The notes: generated from the letters alone by a model not told the origin. DNA of 12,366 bases from Candidatus Heimdallarchaeota archaeon (GCA_021399405.1 JAAFKL010000146.1:1-12366), one strand, 5' to 3'. Shown: positions 1 to 7,723, counted from the first letter of the stretch. A program made the numbers and translations.

Positions 1-242
1 AATTATCCGATCAATCAAAATCATCTGCCGAACAGATATCTTCAGTTGTTGAAACTATTTCAAGCACACTGCAGGAATTGTTTGTCCAGATTCAGTCAGG
101 AGTAAACAATGTATCTTCTGTTGCTGAAGAAACAGCAGCTTCAGCAGAGATGACTTCGAGTATGGAAGAGGTGAGCTCACTAGCATTGAGCTTATCCGAC
201 CATGCAAAAAATTCAAATAAATTACTCCAAGAACTTTCTTAA
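1..242 (+). CDS. Methyl-accepting chemotaxis protein, C-terminal end (5' partial)
   Basis: The gene runs in from the left edge; the reading frame starts at base 3 and ends with TAA at 240-242, leaving 79 visible codons. The residues are the distal arm of the cytoplasmic four-helix signalling domain of chemoreceptors: long heptad stretches rich in Ser, Gln and Glu, and the run AEETAASAEMTSSMEEV, which has the small-residue and Glu/Gln pattern of a receptor methylation helix. Family knowledge: such receptors dock CheW and CheA at the hairpin tip (off the window) and are methylated by CheR and demethylated by CheB to adapt. Sensor domain, HAMP domain and membrane segments are not visible, so ligand and location cannot be given. 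No che gene lies in the window. It converges on the propeller gene, with 158 bases between the two stop codons. Confidence 0.85.
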   Translation, partial: LSDQSKSSAEQISSVVETISSTLQELFVQIQSGVNNVSSVAEETAASAEMTSSMEEVSSLALSLSDHAKNSNKLLQELS

Positions 243-340
243 TTTGATAATTTACTAAACTTTCCGATAAAGTGCTTCATCATTATGTTTAGTTGTAAAT
301 TGTGATCGAATAGTATTACCTATTATGATAATTAACATCG

Positions 341-364
341 GAAGTATACTTGTTGGTATACCTC
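341..364. other. Small inverted repeat between convergent genes
   Basis: GTATAC at 344-349 and GTATAC at 356-361 flank a 6-base loop, and two more outer pairs form after one mismatch. It lies between the stops of the chemoreceptor (+) and the propeller gene (-), so it could help end either transcript. No T-run follows on either strand, so a terminator role is weak. Confidence 0.25.
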
Positions 365-400
365 GAACAATTAATACCAAAATAAACTACAATTGATCAT

Positions 401-1933
401 TCACAAGCTTTGAAAGGGCTTAATATTTATTTTTTTCTTCACGATTGGAACAATTGCCAAACTTATAGCCACAAAGGGTAGTAACAATGAAGTATCGGAT
501 GAGTTTGAGCTTGAAGATGAACTTGATGGTGTTGTCGAACTAGTGGTTGTTGTGATTGTTGAACTGCTACTAGTTGTTGAAGTTGAAATTGGATTTGAGT
601 CCAATGTGACATCTACTAAATCAAGTTTATTCGATGCATAATATATATCCATTACATCATTTCTTCCATCAGTCCACACTACATGGAATTTATCATTATC
701 ATCCAGTCTTATTGTTACGTAATCACCTAATCTTGTAAATTCATGAGATGTACTTTCTGTCGATATCCTAAATTCTGCAGAAAGTGTGTTATTGGATGGA
801 TAATAGATCCGGTACATTAAATTGGATAATCCGAGAATTGAGTCATCATAATATGCTACATAGACATTTCCAGAAGTGTCTATATCAATATCTGGCATCC
901 ATGAGTTCCCTTCAACATCTTTGTTAATTTGTATTCGATCACTCCATGACTCTCCCATATCATCAGAATATTTCATATACACGTCCCAATCTCGGTTGGC
1001 GATATTTGTTGAAATATCCTCCCATGCAATATATATACGACCATTTTGATCAACACTCATTGCTGGTAAGGTAGATTTACTCGGTCGACCTGATACACCC
1101 TGGGTGAATGCTGATGCATTGTATGTTGGGTTTAAATCAGTATCTAACCCCCAAGTTTCACCATAATCAAGAGATTTATCGAAGAAAATATCACTTTCCA
1201 CGGGTGCTTCAGAGAAATAGCTGAAGGCATTGTATAGGACCCCTGATCCTGCTGACACGATATACGGTGCCAAATAATTTGGCGAAATACCATCGGACAT
1301 TGTTATATTTTCAATGAATGTTTCTCCTCCATCGAAGGATCGACTGAGTTTCATCTCTGTATGAGTTTCTAATACATCATCATACGCTAAGTAAATATAT
1401 CCATTTTCATCAATTGTAAAAGTTTCCTTGTCTGCGAACCCAGACCCAAAAGATGCTCTAGTGAGATTCCAGTCATTACCTAAATCGTTAGTCCTGGCTA
1501 GCGTCATCTGCGATTGCCCTTCAACTCCGAAAGGATACTCTAAGTAAACGTAATAGAGTGTATTGTTGAATACATGCATCCACGGGTCCGATTGCCCAGC
1601 TCCAGTCGACCAGAATTGTTCCATCAGTACAGGTGAAGACCATTGTTCACTATTATTGGAGTACACGTATGAAACTGCTAAACCACCACCATCATGTGTT
1701 GCCGCATTTTTATAACCCACATATACTGTATCTCCATCCATTGCAAGTGTTGGCTCTACATGATGTAAGAAATCAGTTTTATCAGGTGATAAGTTAATAT
1801 TCTGAAAAGCAACCTCATTTAATTTAGCCTGATCTGCTATCGTATTGCTTGTTAATCCATTGAATCCGAACAATAATAAACTGAGAACAAATAATCCATT
1901 GAAACAATGATTTTTTATTGATCTCCTTATCAT
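401..1933 (-). CDS. Secreted, membrane-anchored BNR/sialidase-like beta-propeller
   Basis: 510 residues from ATG at 1933. Residues 1-33 look like a signal peptide (basic start MIRRSIKNH, hydrophobic LFVLSLLLF, possible cut after SNTIA). Four Asp-box (BNR) motifs of the S-x-D-x-G-x-x-W type are visible: ARTNDLGNDW (146-155), SRSFDGGETF (197-206), DKSLDYGETW (252-261) and KYSDDMGESW (321-330). They mark the blade turns of a sialidase-type propeller. I could not place the arginine triad, Tyr/Glu pair or FRIP motif of true sialidases, so the role may be glycan binding rather than hydrolysis. After the propeller come a Ser/Thr stalk (about 449-480), a hydrophobic segment LLLPFVAISLAIVPIV, and KKK. 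The domain would face outside, held by one C-terminal helix or processed by a sorting enzyme. An in-frame TTG at 1975 would add 14 residues; an AGGTGA lies only one base from it, which is too close, and the ATG gives a cleaner signal peptide. The two outer genes of the divergent gap, this and the jelly-roll gene, share architecture. Confidence 0.8.
   Translation of the reverse strand: MIRRSIKNHCFNGLFVLSLLLFGFNGLTSNTIADQAKLNEVAFQNINLSPDKTDFLHHVEPTLAMDGDTVYVGYKNAATHDGGGLAVSYVYSNNSEQWSSPVLMEQFWSTGAGQSDPWMHVFNNTLYYVYLEYPFGVEGQSQMTLARTNDLGNDWNLTRASFGSGFADKETFTIDENGYIYLAYDDVLETHTEMKLSRSFDGGETFIENITMSDGISPNYLAPYIVSAGSGVLYNAFSYFSEAPVESDIFFDKSLDYGETWGLDTDLNPTYNASAFTQGVSGRPSKSTLPAMSVDQNGRIYIAWEDISTNIANRDWDVYMKYSDDMGESWSDRIQINKDVEGNSWMPDIDIDTSGNVYVAYYDDSILGLSNLMYRIYYPSNNTLSAEFRISTESTSHEFTRLGDYVTIRLDDNDKFHVVWTDGRNDVMDIYYASNKLDLVDVTLDSNPISTSTTSSSSTITTTTSSTTPSSSSSSSNSSDTSLLLPFVAISLAIVPIVKKKINIKPFQSL
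494..589 (-). repeat. Low-complexity Ser/Thr stalk-coding tract
   Basis: About 32 codons, nearly all Ser or Thr with a few Pro, Ile and Asn, built from repeated AGT/TCA/ACA-like codons. It encodes the spacer between propeller and membrane segment. Such stalks are commonly O-glycosylated in archaeal surface proteins. The tract is a likely site of slippage or length variation between strains. Confidence 0.7.
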
Positions 1934-2007
1934 GAAACCACACTTGGTTATGACTTTAAGAATGTTATTCGCCAATTCACCTGAAAATTATTTGAATAAT
2001 ATAGATA

Positions 2008-2017
2008 ATTTATATTC
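2008..2017 (-). promoter_or_regulatory. Candidate TATA box for the propeller gene
   Basis: Read on the minus strand this is GAATATAAAT. A start about 25 bases downstream would fall near 1985, just ahead of the TTG at 1975 and roughly 50 bases ahead of the ATG at 1933. The region is AT-rich throughout, so the call is tentative. Confidence 0.3.
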
Positions 2018-2082
2018 TAATGAGTTAAAAGATGTTACTACAGATAATGACGGCTGAGGAAGATGATTTCTATCAATTCTCG

Positions 2083-2093
2083 TGAACTACTAA
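2083..2093 (+). repeat. Direct repeat TGAACTACTAA, copy 1
   Basis: Perfect 11-base match to 2157-2167, with start-to-start spacing of 74 bases. Both copies are followed within a few bases by AAAAC. Both lie in the divergent gap between the propeller and jelly-roll genes, so they could be a paired regulator site. Confidence 0.5.
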
Positions 2094-2100
2094 CCTCAAA

Positions 2101-2131
2101 ACCCTTTTAATAATTAAAACAATATAAAAAA
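2101..2131 (+). promoter_or_regulatory. AT-rich candidate core promoter for the jelly-roll gene
   Basis: ACCCTTTTAATAATTAAAAC followed by AATATAAAAAAA. Either TTTTAATAAT or AATATAAAA could serve as a TATA element. Starts from these would give a leader of roughly 65-85 bases that includes the palindrome at 2144-2157. Tentative, based only on composition and position. Confidence 0.3.
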
Positions 2132-2143
2132 ATGGATTTCACG

Positions 2144-2157
2144 ATTCCTTTAGGAAT
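2144..2157. promoter_or_regulatory. Operator-like near-palindrome
   Basis: ATTCCT-TT-AGGAAT: two 6-base half sites in perfect inverted symmetry around a 2-base centre. It abuts direct-repeat copy 2, which starts at 2157. It sits in the divergent gap, 60 bases upstream of the GTG at 2218. The size and symmetry suit a dimeric winged-helix protein. As RNA the loop would be tight, so a DNA site is more likely than a hairpin. Confidence 0.45.
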
Positions 2158-2167
2158 GAACTACTAA
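2157..2167 (+). repeat. Direct repeat TGAACTACTAA, copy 2
   Basis: Second copy of the 11-base repeat at 2083-2093. Its first base is the last base of the palindrome at 2144-2157, so the two elements form one composite site. Confidence 0.5.
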
Positions 2168-2203
2168 TAAAAACGTCTCTTTCAATCGCAGGAAATCCAA
2201 TAT

Positions 2204-2209
2204 AGGTGA
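2204..2209 (+). promoter_or_regulatory. Shine-Dalgarno AGGTGA that decides the GTG start at 2218
   Basis: AGGTGA followed by an 8-base spacer to GTG at 2218. The alternative GTG at 2206 lies inside this element and has no good ribosome site of its own, so 2218 is preferred. Confidence 0.55.
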
Positions 2210-2217
2210 CAAATACA

Positions 2218-3156
2218 GTGGACACAGGGAATAAAATTTCGGGTTCTAAAAATAGAATTTCGATAAAATTCATTAAATTAATTACGCTTTCATTATTAAT
2301 CATGATGATAGCAGGATCAACCAGCAGTGTTTCGGCGAAACAAGTCTGGTATAACAATTTTGATTGTAATTGCTTAGATGGGTTACAATTGTATGGATAT
2401 GATAGTAGCTCAGGTACAAAAGTAGCTATAGATCATGGATTTTCCATTTCAAATGGTGCATTGCAGGCACCATCAAGCTCTACTTTTGATACAACAAATC
2501 GTATGTTTGTGAATAGCACTGTATCAAATGGTACTTGGAGTTTCGACTTAACAATAAATCCGATTGAAGACACGCATATCGGGCTTGAATATATGTGGAC
2601 TACACTTGACGGGAAATATGATCGTGTTGGTGAGTCTGAAGGTATAACCCCTGCCCTTGCTTATGGATTGATCATTCTCTCGTACGACCGAAATGATAAC
2701 TTGGTTGGTCCTGGGATCAATGTAGGCGTTTTAAATCCCGTATCCCCAAATGGCGTCGATATTATTAAGGGACACTCATTACCTAAAACAAATCTGACTG
2801 GTACCCATCATATTGATATTACAAGAGATCTAACAACAGAAACTAAAGTATATTTGGATTTTGCCCTACAATTTTCATTTTTTGATACGAGGGTGAATTC
2901 ATCAGAAAAATTTGGTATGACATCTTGGAAAGGAGGTGCTTCAATAGATAATATACGGGTAAGTGATGTGGTTGAAGAAATTAAGGCCCCAACTACCCCA
3001 ACAGCTGAAACTGAATCGTCAACCTCGACAAGTCCTATAGACTCAACCTCAGATTCGAGTAGTTCAACAGAGGATGATAGTCCAATTCTGTCATTCTTCT
3101 GGATTGCACCAATCTTTCTAATTATTATTAGGAAGGGGCGAACTGACAAATCTTGA
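2218..3156 (+). CDS. Secreted, membrane-anchored jelly-roll-like surface protein
   Basis: 312 residues from GTG at 2218, chosen because AGGTGA lies 8 bases upstream; GTG at 2206 would add four residues. The N-terminus has a basic stretch (KNRISIKFIK), a hydrophobic core (LITLSLLIMMIAG) and a possible cut after VSA at residue 40. The mature domain (about 41-255) is beta-rich, with alternating hydrophobics, and ends in ASIDNIRVSD, resembling the closing strand of concanavalin/LamG-like carbohydrate-binding jelly rolls. Two close cysteines (DCNC, about residues 49-52) may pair. A Thr/Ser/Pro stalk (about 257-287) leads to a hydrophobic segment (SFFWIAPIFLIII) and a basic tail RKGRTDK, the same tail plan as the propeller protein. 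Fold assignment is from pattern only; no catalytic residues are recognisable, so binding or a structural role is as likely as an enzyme. The receptor-like gene follows 136 bases downstream on the same strand. Confidence 0.65.
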   Translation: MDTGNKISGSKNRISIKFIKLITLSLLIMMIAGSTSSVSAKQVWYNNFDCNCLDGLQLYGYDSSSGTKVAIDHGFSISNGALQAPSSSTFDTTNRMFVNSTVSNGTWSFDLTINPIEDTHIGLEYMWTTLDGKYDRVGESEGITPALAYGLIILSYDRNDNLVGPGINVGVLNPVSPNGVDIIKGHSLPKTNLTGTHHIDITRDLTTETKVYLDFALQFSFFDTRVNSSEKFGMTSWKGGASIDNIRVSDVVEEIKAPTTPTAETESSTSTSPIDSTSDSSSSTEDDSPILSFFWIAPIFLIIIRKGRTDKS

Positions 3157-3281
3157 AATACCATATATAAAAATTGTAAATCATAAATTGAGATAATAAA
3201 CAGAATGTACAATATACAATAAATACTCTCGTGGTTTACTTATCCCGTAACCCTTTTATTCTTATTCCGAATTCATTATCT

Positions 3282-3286
3282 GAGGG
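3282..3286 (+). promoter_or_regulatory. Shine-Dalgarno GAGGG supporting the TTG start at 3293
   Basis: GAGGG with a 6-base spacer to TTG. The next in-frame ATG lies more than 100 codons inside the protein and would remove the signal peptide, so this site supports TTG as the true start. Confidence 0.55.
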
Positions 3287-3292
3287 TACCGA

Positions 3293-4978
3293 TTGCGAAT
3301 TAAAAATAAATATTACCTATTCCTAGTTGGATTGATTCTACTACAGTTTTTTCAAATAGATTACGCAATAGGAATTGACGAGGGAAATATTACATCAGAA
3401 CATTCCTCTTTGGAATTATCCTCTCAAAAGGAGGTTGAGGAAATTAGGTTAAATGGTGTAGAAGAATTTCTTACAAATGTAGAACTGAATAACTGGCAAG
3501 GTGATGGTACTAAGGCTTCTCCTTATATAATCGAAGGGTATAGGGCTAACTTTGTTTATATTAGTAATACAAGTGATATTTATTTTATATTTCAAAATAA
3601 TACGGTAGAGTCAAGCTCAAAGTATTTTGACCTTCCAAGGATGATATTAAGCAATGTAACAGGTGCAATTGTGAGGTCTAATACAATATCTTCTAACCTA
3701 TTTGGAATTTTATTACAGTCCACTAAACTTTCTGAAATATCTGAAAACACAATAACAATTACAGGGTTTAGTAGTTGCTGTACCTCTTATGGTATTTTTC
3801 TTCAAAATTTAGAGAACGCCGAATCCTTTGGTAATATTATTAGACGAAACTATATTGACAGTTACGGCTCAGGTATAATTTTATTGGGTGATAACAATTT
3901 TGTAGACAGTAATCATATAACCTATACAAAACAAGACCAATGGGGTGGTAGTTGGGGTCATGGGATTCATGTTATATCAAATCGAAACGAAATTACCCGG
4001 AATACAATATCGTATAAGTATGGATATGGAATTTTATTAGAAAATTCCCATAATAATAATATAACTAAGAACAACTTTGTTTCTAACAGTTTATCATTAT
4101 CACAACCAACTTATTCGTATCAAAACCAAGCTGGAGACTACAAATTTGCAGCAGTTCAATTAACAAATTCAAATTATTTTGAAGGGAATTTTTGGTCGGA
4201 ATGGAATGATATATCTTCAGATTTAGATGGCGATAATACACTCGATGATCCATATCTAATTGATAATAACTGGGGTCAAATCGAAGATTCCTCGCCATCA
4301 AAATTGTTGTTCCTTACCCTTCCAATTGACGAGATCGGAAATAAAATTTCTGAGGATTCTGAGGTGAAAGGTAATCAAGTCCTCTATTTACCACTGGAAA
4401 CTCAGATTTTAATTGGAATACTTTTTTCTCTATCAGCTGCATTAGCATATTATTTTGTCTATTTACCCCGAATTAAGGACGAAACCTTACATGTGTCAAA
4501 AACGATTGCGAAGGAGATATCTTCAGTATTTCATAATAGGCCCTCTTTGCTTTATCTCATCCTTAGCCAGAAAAATAATAATCCTACACCAACAGAGGAG
4601 GAATTAAGGAAAAGCATTCCTATAGAAATCTTCGGATACAAATTTCTCATGCATCCGGTCAGACTCGCAATGACTAAACTTCTCTTTGAAACCATTGAAT
4701 TGACATCAATCGAAATGAAGAATTCATTGGATTTAAGCTGGGGGGATTACAGTTCCCACATTAAAGCTCTGGTAAAACAAGATTATATCTACATTCGTGA
4801 AGAGTTTCGTGAAGGGTCAGTTAAGCAAGTGCTAACCTTAACTGATTTAGGGCACAAAAGTTATGATGAACTAAAATCTATACTATTTGATTTCCTCTCT
4901 AATTCACCTGAAAGTTATCTTAATTATGTTGATAAGCATTATTCAGATAAAATCAATTTTGAAGAAGAAGGGACATAA
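3293..4978 (+). CDS. NosD-like beta-helix receptor with TM and intracellular winged helix
   Basis: 561 residues from TTG, supported by GAGGG upstream. Order: signal peptide or N-terminal anchor (1-27, YYLFLVGLILLQFFQIDYAIG); right-handed parallel beta-helix (about 65-300) with repeated short N-x-I and G-I-x-L turns, as in NosD/PbH1 proteins; a NosD-type end FWSEWND followed by the Asp-rich, calcium-loop-like DLDGDNTLDDPY (310-321); one transmembrane helix (about 368-390, ILIGILFSLSAALAYYFVY); a charged linker; then a winged helix (about 450-530) with HPVRLAMTKLLFE, the likely recognition helix WGDYSSHIKALVKQDYI, and a wing ending in LTLTDLGHKSYDEL. The last part matches the ArsR/MarR-like HTH_34 style. 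The topology puts the beta-helix outside and the winged helix in the cytoplasm, so the chain looks like a one-component membrane transcription regulator. Ligand and target genes are inference; the adjacent surface genes are obvious candidates. The frame is unbroken throughout, so the fusion is not an artefact of joining two frames. Confidence 0.75.
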   Translation: MRIKNKYYLFLVGLILLQFFQIDYAIGIDEGNITSEHSSLELSSQKEVEEIRLNGVEEFLTNVELNNWQGDGTKASPYIIEGYRANFVYISNTSDIYFIFQNNTVESSSKYFDLPRMILSNVTGAIVRSNTISSNLFGILLQSTKLSEISENTITITGFSSCCTSYGIFLQNLENAESFGNIIRRNYIDSYGSGIILLGDNNFVDSNHITYTKQDQWGGSWGHGIHVISNRNEITRNTISYKYGYGILLENSHNNNITKNNFVSNSLSLSQPTYSYQNQAGDYKFAAVQLTNSNYFEGNFWSEWNDISSDLDGDNTLDDPYLIDNNWGQIEDSSPSKLLFLTLPIDEIGNKISEDSEVKGNQVLYLPLETQILIGILFSLSAALAYYFVYLPRIKDETLHVSKTIAKEISSVFHNRPSLLYLILSQKNNNPTPTEEELRKSIPIEIFGYKFLMHPVRLAMTKLLFETIELTSIEMKNSLDLSWGDYSSHIKALVKQDYIYIREEFREGSVKQVLTLTDLGHKSYDELKSILFDFLSNSPESYLNYVDKHYSDKINFEEEGT

Positions 4979-4981
4979 ATT

Positions 4982-5000
4982 CAGTTTCCGAATCAAACTG
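4982..5000 (+). other. Hairpin just after the receptor gene stop
   Basis: CAGTTT and AAACTG form a perfect 6-base stem with a 7-base loop, beginning 3 bases after the TAA at 4976-4978. It may protect the 3' end or aid termination. No T-run follows directly, so this is not a classical terminator. Confidence 0.3.
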
Positions 5001-5110
5001 CGGTCGTAGTCAGTTGAGTCTGTGCGAAGTATCAATTAAATTTACATTTGAAAATAAACCTTAACGGGTAAAACAATAATGTTTATTCTCTTTCATAATC
5101 CTCTCAATTT

Positions 5111-7645
5111 ATGAACAAGAGCAGAAGTTCGGCAAATTTCACCATCCACGGAGCTAAACGATATTATGCGCCTGATATTTTACTTGAGCCAACGCACATG
5201 ACGCTTTCGTTGGAAGTAAATATCGAAAATAAATCTGTTGAGGGGTCAAATACTATAACGCTGCTCTCAAATAATGATACTGCAACTGAAGTTAAGTTCA
5301 ACGCCGTCGATTTTGATTTTGTTGATATCAAGACAAAAGGTCTATCTTGGAGATATGACGAAAAATATATTCATATCAATCTTCACTCTCCTTTAACAAA
5401 AGGTGAGACAAAAAAAATAACTGTTGATTATCGGGTTAGGAATCCCACTGGAGGACTTTATTTCTCTGGTAGTAATGATACCATCAATTGGTGTGGAAGT
5501 GATCACGAAACCGAAAGAGCTAGACATTGGTTCCCTTGTATTGATTATCCCAATGTCAGAACTACATTAAGATGGGAACTAACAACTTCTGAGAAATACA
5601 CAATTCTTGCTAATGGAAAATTCACCAGTGAAACTAATAATCGAGATGGTACTAAAACTGCCATATGGGACCATGCTCAACGATGTCCCAGCTATCTTGC
5701 TGCAATTGCAATCGGTGAATTATCTGAATTCAAAGATCGCAGCCTTGATTCAGATAAAGGATCCATTCCTATCGCTTATTACGCGATCAATAAATTTACC
5801 CCAGAAGATCTACAAAGATCATTTGGACGTACACCTGAGATGATTGAGTGGTACACTAAAAAATTTGATCATCCATTACCATGGGACAAATATTTCCAGT
5901 TCGCATTTCCTGATTTGGGAGGTGCAATGGAGAATCAATCATTAGTGTCATGGGATGATTGGGCTGTACTAAATCAGGAATCATATGAAGAATACGGTGA
6001 ATTAATAGATGCAATAAATATTCATGAGTTGGCCCATACCTTCTTTGGTGATCTGCTGGTTATGTCCCACTTTTCCCATGCTTGGCTTAAAGAGTCCTGG
6101 GCAACTTATGTTGATGCTCTGTGGCATGAGGATAACAAGGGTTCTGACTATTTTCAGTATGAATTATTCAAAAATGCGCGGTATTATTTTAATGAGGTCG
6201 ATAATGATTATCTTAGACCTATTGTTCATAATTTTTACAATAATTCATGGCAATTATTCGATCATCATCTCTACCCTGGTGGAGCTTGGAGACTTCACAT
6301 GCTCAGAAACATGCTTGGGGATGATCAATTCTTCAGCGCAATAAAGGATTATGTCAAATCTTATGCAGGTAAATTAGTTGAAACTGTTGATTTCAAAAGG
6401 ACACTGGAAAAACATTCTGGATTGAATCTAACTGAATTTTTTGATGATTGGTTATTGACTGCAAAAGGCTTTCCAGATTTGGACATAGAATTTGAGCATG
6501 AGTATAAAGAGAAACGTGGCAAGTTCAATATTACACAACTTCAAGTAAAAGCAGATGATCCAGTTCTAAAAGAACCTTTCAAATTCTCTTTGGAAATAGG
6601 GATTGTTCACGAACAAAATGGCTCTTTAGAGATTCACAAATTCGATATTAAAGAAAGGCATCATGTATTTTATGTTAATCTCGATTCTATGCCATATTAT
6701 GTTCAAATTGACCCCTATTATCGAGTATTAGCTCGCCAGAAAATAGACATTGAAGTTGATCAACTAATTCATCAATTAAATTCGTCTCTTGTTATGGGGC
6801 GATTACACGCGATTCATGCCTTATGTCAAACTGGAAAAAGAAAAGCAATAAACGCTGTAATTGAACAATATAATCGGGAAACATTCTTTGGAGTCAGAGC
6901 TGAAATTTTCAAAGCTTTAGGGAAAACCAATACCCAGAATACAATTCAAGCATTTGTGACATTTATTCAAAATGAGAAGGATCCCAAAATACTTAGTATA
7001 TTGTTCTCAGAAGTAAGTAAATTTAGAGATTCACGAATAGAAGTTGCAATTAAACAAACAATAAACTCGGGATTGCGTCCTCAAGCTCTTAGTGCCGCTC
7101 TAATCGCATTAGGAAAGCAAAGGAATATGGATAACCTTGATTTTATTATGAATTTTACCAAAGATGATGGGTGGCACTATCATGTTCGAGCTTCCTCATA
7201 TCAAGCTTTAGCTGAACTACGTGATATTAGCATTATTCCACAATTACTCGAGGACCTTAAAATTCAAGTTTATGAAGCTAGAAAATCTATTATTTCCGCT
7301 CTTGCAAAATTAGCTAATTACGACGATAAACAATTGCGATTAAACGTTATCGAGAATTTAACTAGCCTTCTACGAGATGAAAATGACAATATTCGTTTGA
7401 TTGCGGTTGCTGCACTAGGAAAGCTGAAGGCTGCTTCAGCGATTCCATATATTGAAGATCTGAAACTTAGACATCCTCAGCAACAATGGATTAAATTTGA
7501 GAGAGCGATAAATCAGATTAGAGATGTTAAGTCAGACAATGATCTTCCAAAAATTCTTGATCAAGTCGAGAAAATGTCAAATGAAATCAACAAGTTAAAA
7601 TCCAATTTACAAGAATTAGAGGCTAAAGTCGATAAAAATAGTTAA
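5111..7645 (+). CDS. M1 family zinc aminopeptidase with C-terminal HEAT-like repeats
   Basis: 844 residues from ATG. It has no signal peptide, so it should be cytoplasmic. The N-terminal beta saddle (about 15-200) is followed by the gluzincin domain. Key residues: the substrate-anchoring GAMEN motif at 271-275; zinc site H305-E-L-A-H309 with E328 as third ligand (HExxH-x18-E); and Y388 in LYPGG, the likely transition-state tyrosine. All are intact, so an active aminopeptidase that removes N-terminal residues from peptides is expected. From about 557 to 805 the chain is alpha-helical with HEAT-like pairs (for example IRLIAVAALGKLKAASAIPYIEDL), and 810-844 looks like a coiled coil. HEAT-like tails occur in other M1 proteins and in the non-catalytic TAF2; here they may bind partners or shape the substrate channel. 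The deacylase gene follows after 78 bases on the same strand. A weak TATA-like TTTATT at 5082-5087, about 26 bases ahead of the ATG, would fit a leaderless transcript. Confidence 0.9.
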   Translation: MNKSRSSANFTIHGAKRYYAPDILLEPTHMTLSLEVNIENKSVEGSNTITLLSNNDTATEVKFNAVDFDFVDIKTKGLSWRYDEKYIHINLHSPLTKGETKKITVDYRVRNPTGGLYFSGSNDTINWCGSDHETERARHWFPCIDYPNVRTTLRWELTTSEKYTILANGKFTSETNNRDGTKTAIWDHAQRCPSYLAAIAIGELSEFKDRSLDSDKGSIPIAYYAINKFTPEDLQRSFGRTPEMIEWYTKKFDHPLPWDKYFQFAFPDLGGAMENQSLVSWDDWAVLNQESYEEYGELIDAINIHELAHTFFGDLLVMSHFSHAWLKESWATYVDALWHEDNKGSDYFQYELFKNARYYFNEVDNDYLRPIVHNFYNNSWQLFDHHLYPGGAWRLHMLRNMLGDDQFFSAIKDYVKSYAGKLVETVDFKRTLEKHSGLNLTEFFDDWLLTAKGFPDLDIEFEHEYKEKRGKFNITQLQVKADDPVLKEPFKFSLEIGIVHEQNGSLEIHKFDIKERHHVFYVNLDSMPYYVQIDPYYRVLARQKIDIEVDQLIHQLNSSLVMGRLHAIHALCQTGKRKAINAVIEQYNRETFFGVRAEIFKALGKTNTQNTIQAFVTFIQNEKDPKILSILFSEVSKFRDSRIEVAIKQTINSGLRPQALSAALIALGKQRNMDNLDFIMNFTKDDGWHYHVRASSYQALAELRDISIIPQLLEDLKIQVYEARKSIISALAKLANYDDKQLRLNVIENLTSLLRDENDNIRLIAVAALGKLKAASAIPYIEDLKLRHPQQQWIKFERAINQIRDVKSDNDLPKILDQVEKMSNEINKLKSNLQELEAKVDKNS

Positions 7646-7723
7646 TCACAGTCAAATTATTGTATAAATCTAAATTAAAAGGACAAAGTAATTGAAACTG
7701 GAGCTTATGACTTCATCTGTAAA

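Noticed and set aside
405..421. Hairpin AAGCTTTGAAAGGGCTT as terminator
   Set aside because: It lies inside the last codons of the propeller gene and relies on G-T pairs in one orientation; it has no T-run on the useful side.
494..589. Short repeated units suggestive of a tandem or CRISPR-like array
   Set aside because: They are low-complexity Ser/Thr codons within a stalk, with no regular unit length or spacers.
1931..1975. TTG at 1975 as start of the propeller gene, 14 residues longer
   Set aside because: The nearby AGGTGA leaves only a one-base spacer, and the longer N-terminus puts 23 residues before the hydrophobic core. ATG at 1933 gives a standard signal peptide. Not excluded.
2139..2357. 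72-codon minus-strand frame over the start of the jelly-roll gene
   Set aside because: It lies antisense across the palindrome and the signal-peptide region of a well-supported gene, with no motif of its own.
2808..3212. 134-codon minus-strand frame antisense to the jelly-roll gene tail
   Set aside because: Its residues mirror the repetitive Ser/Thr-coding tract of the plus strand, and there is no domain or ribosome site.
401..4978. Defence island or mobile element as explanation for the surface block
   Set aside because: No integrase, transposase, nuclease, terminal repeats or tRNA-end target site is visible, and base composition does not shift by eye.
5607..6344. Two plus-strand frames inside the M1 peptidase gene
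   Set aside because: They are out-of-frame shadows of a gene whose own frame carries the full GAMEN and HExxH-x18-E motifs.
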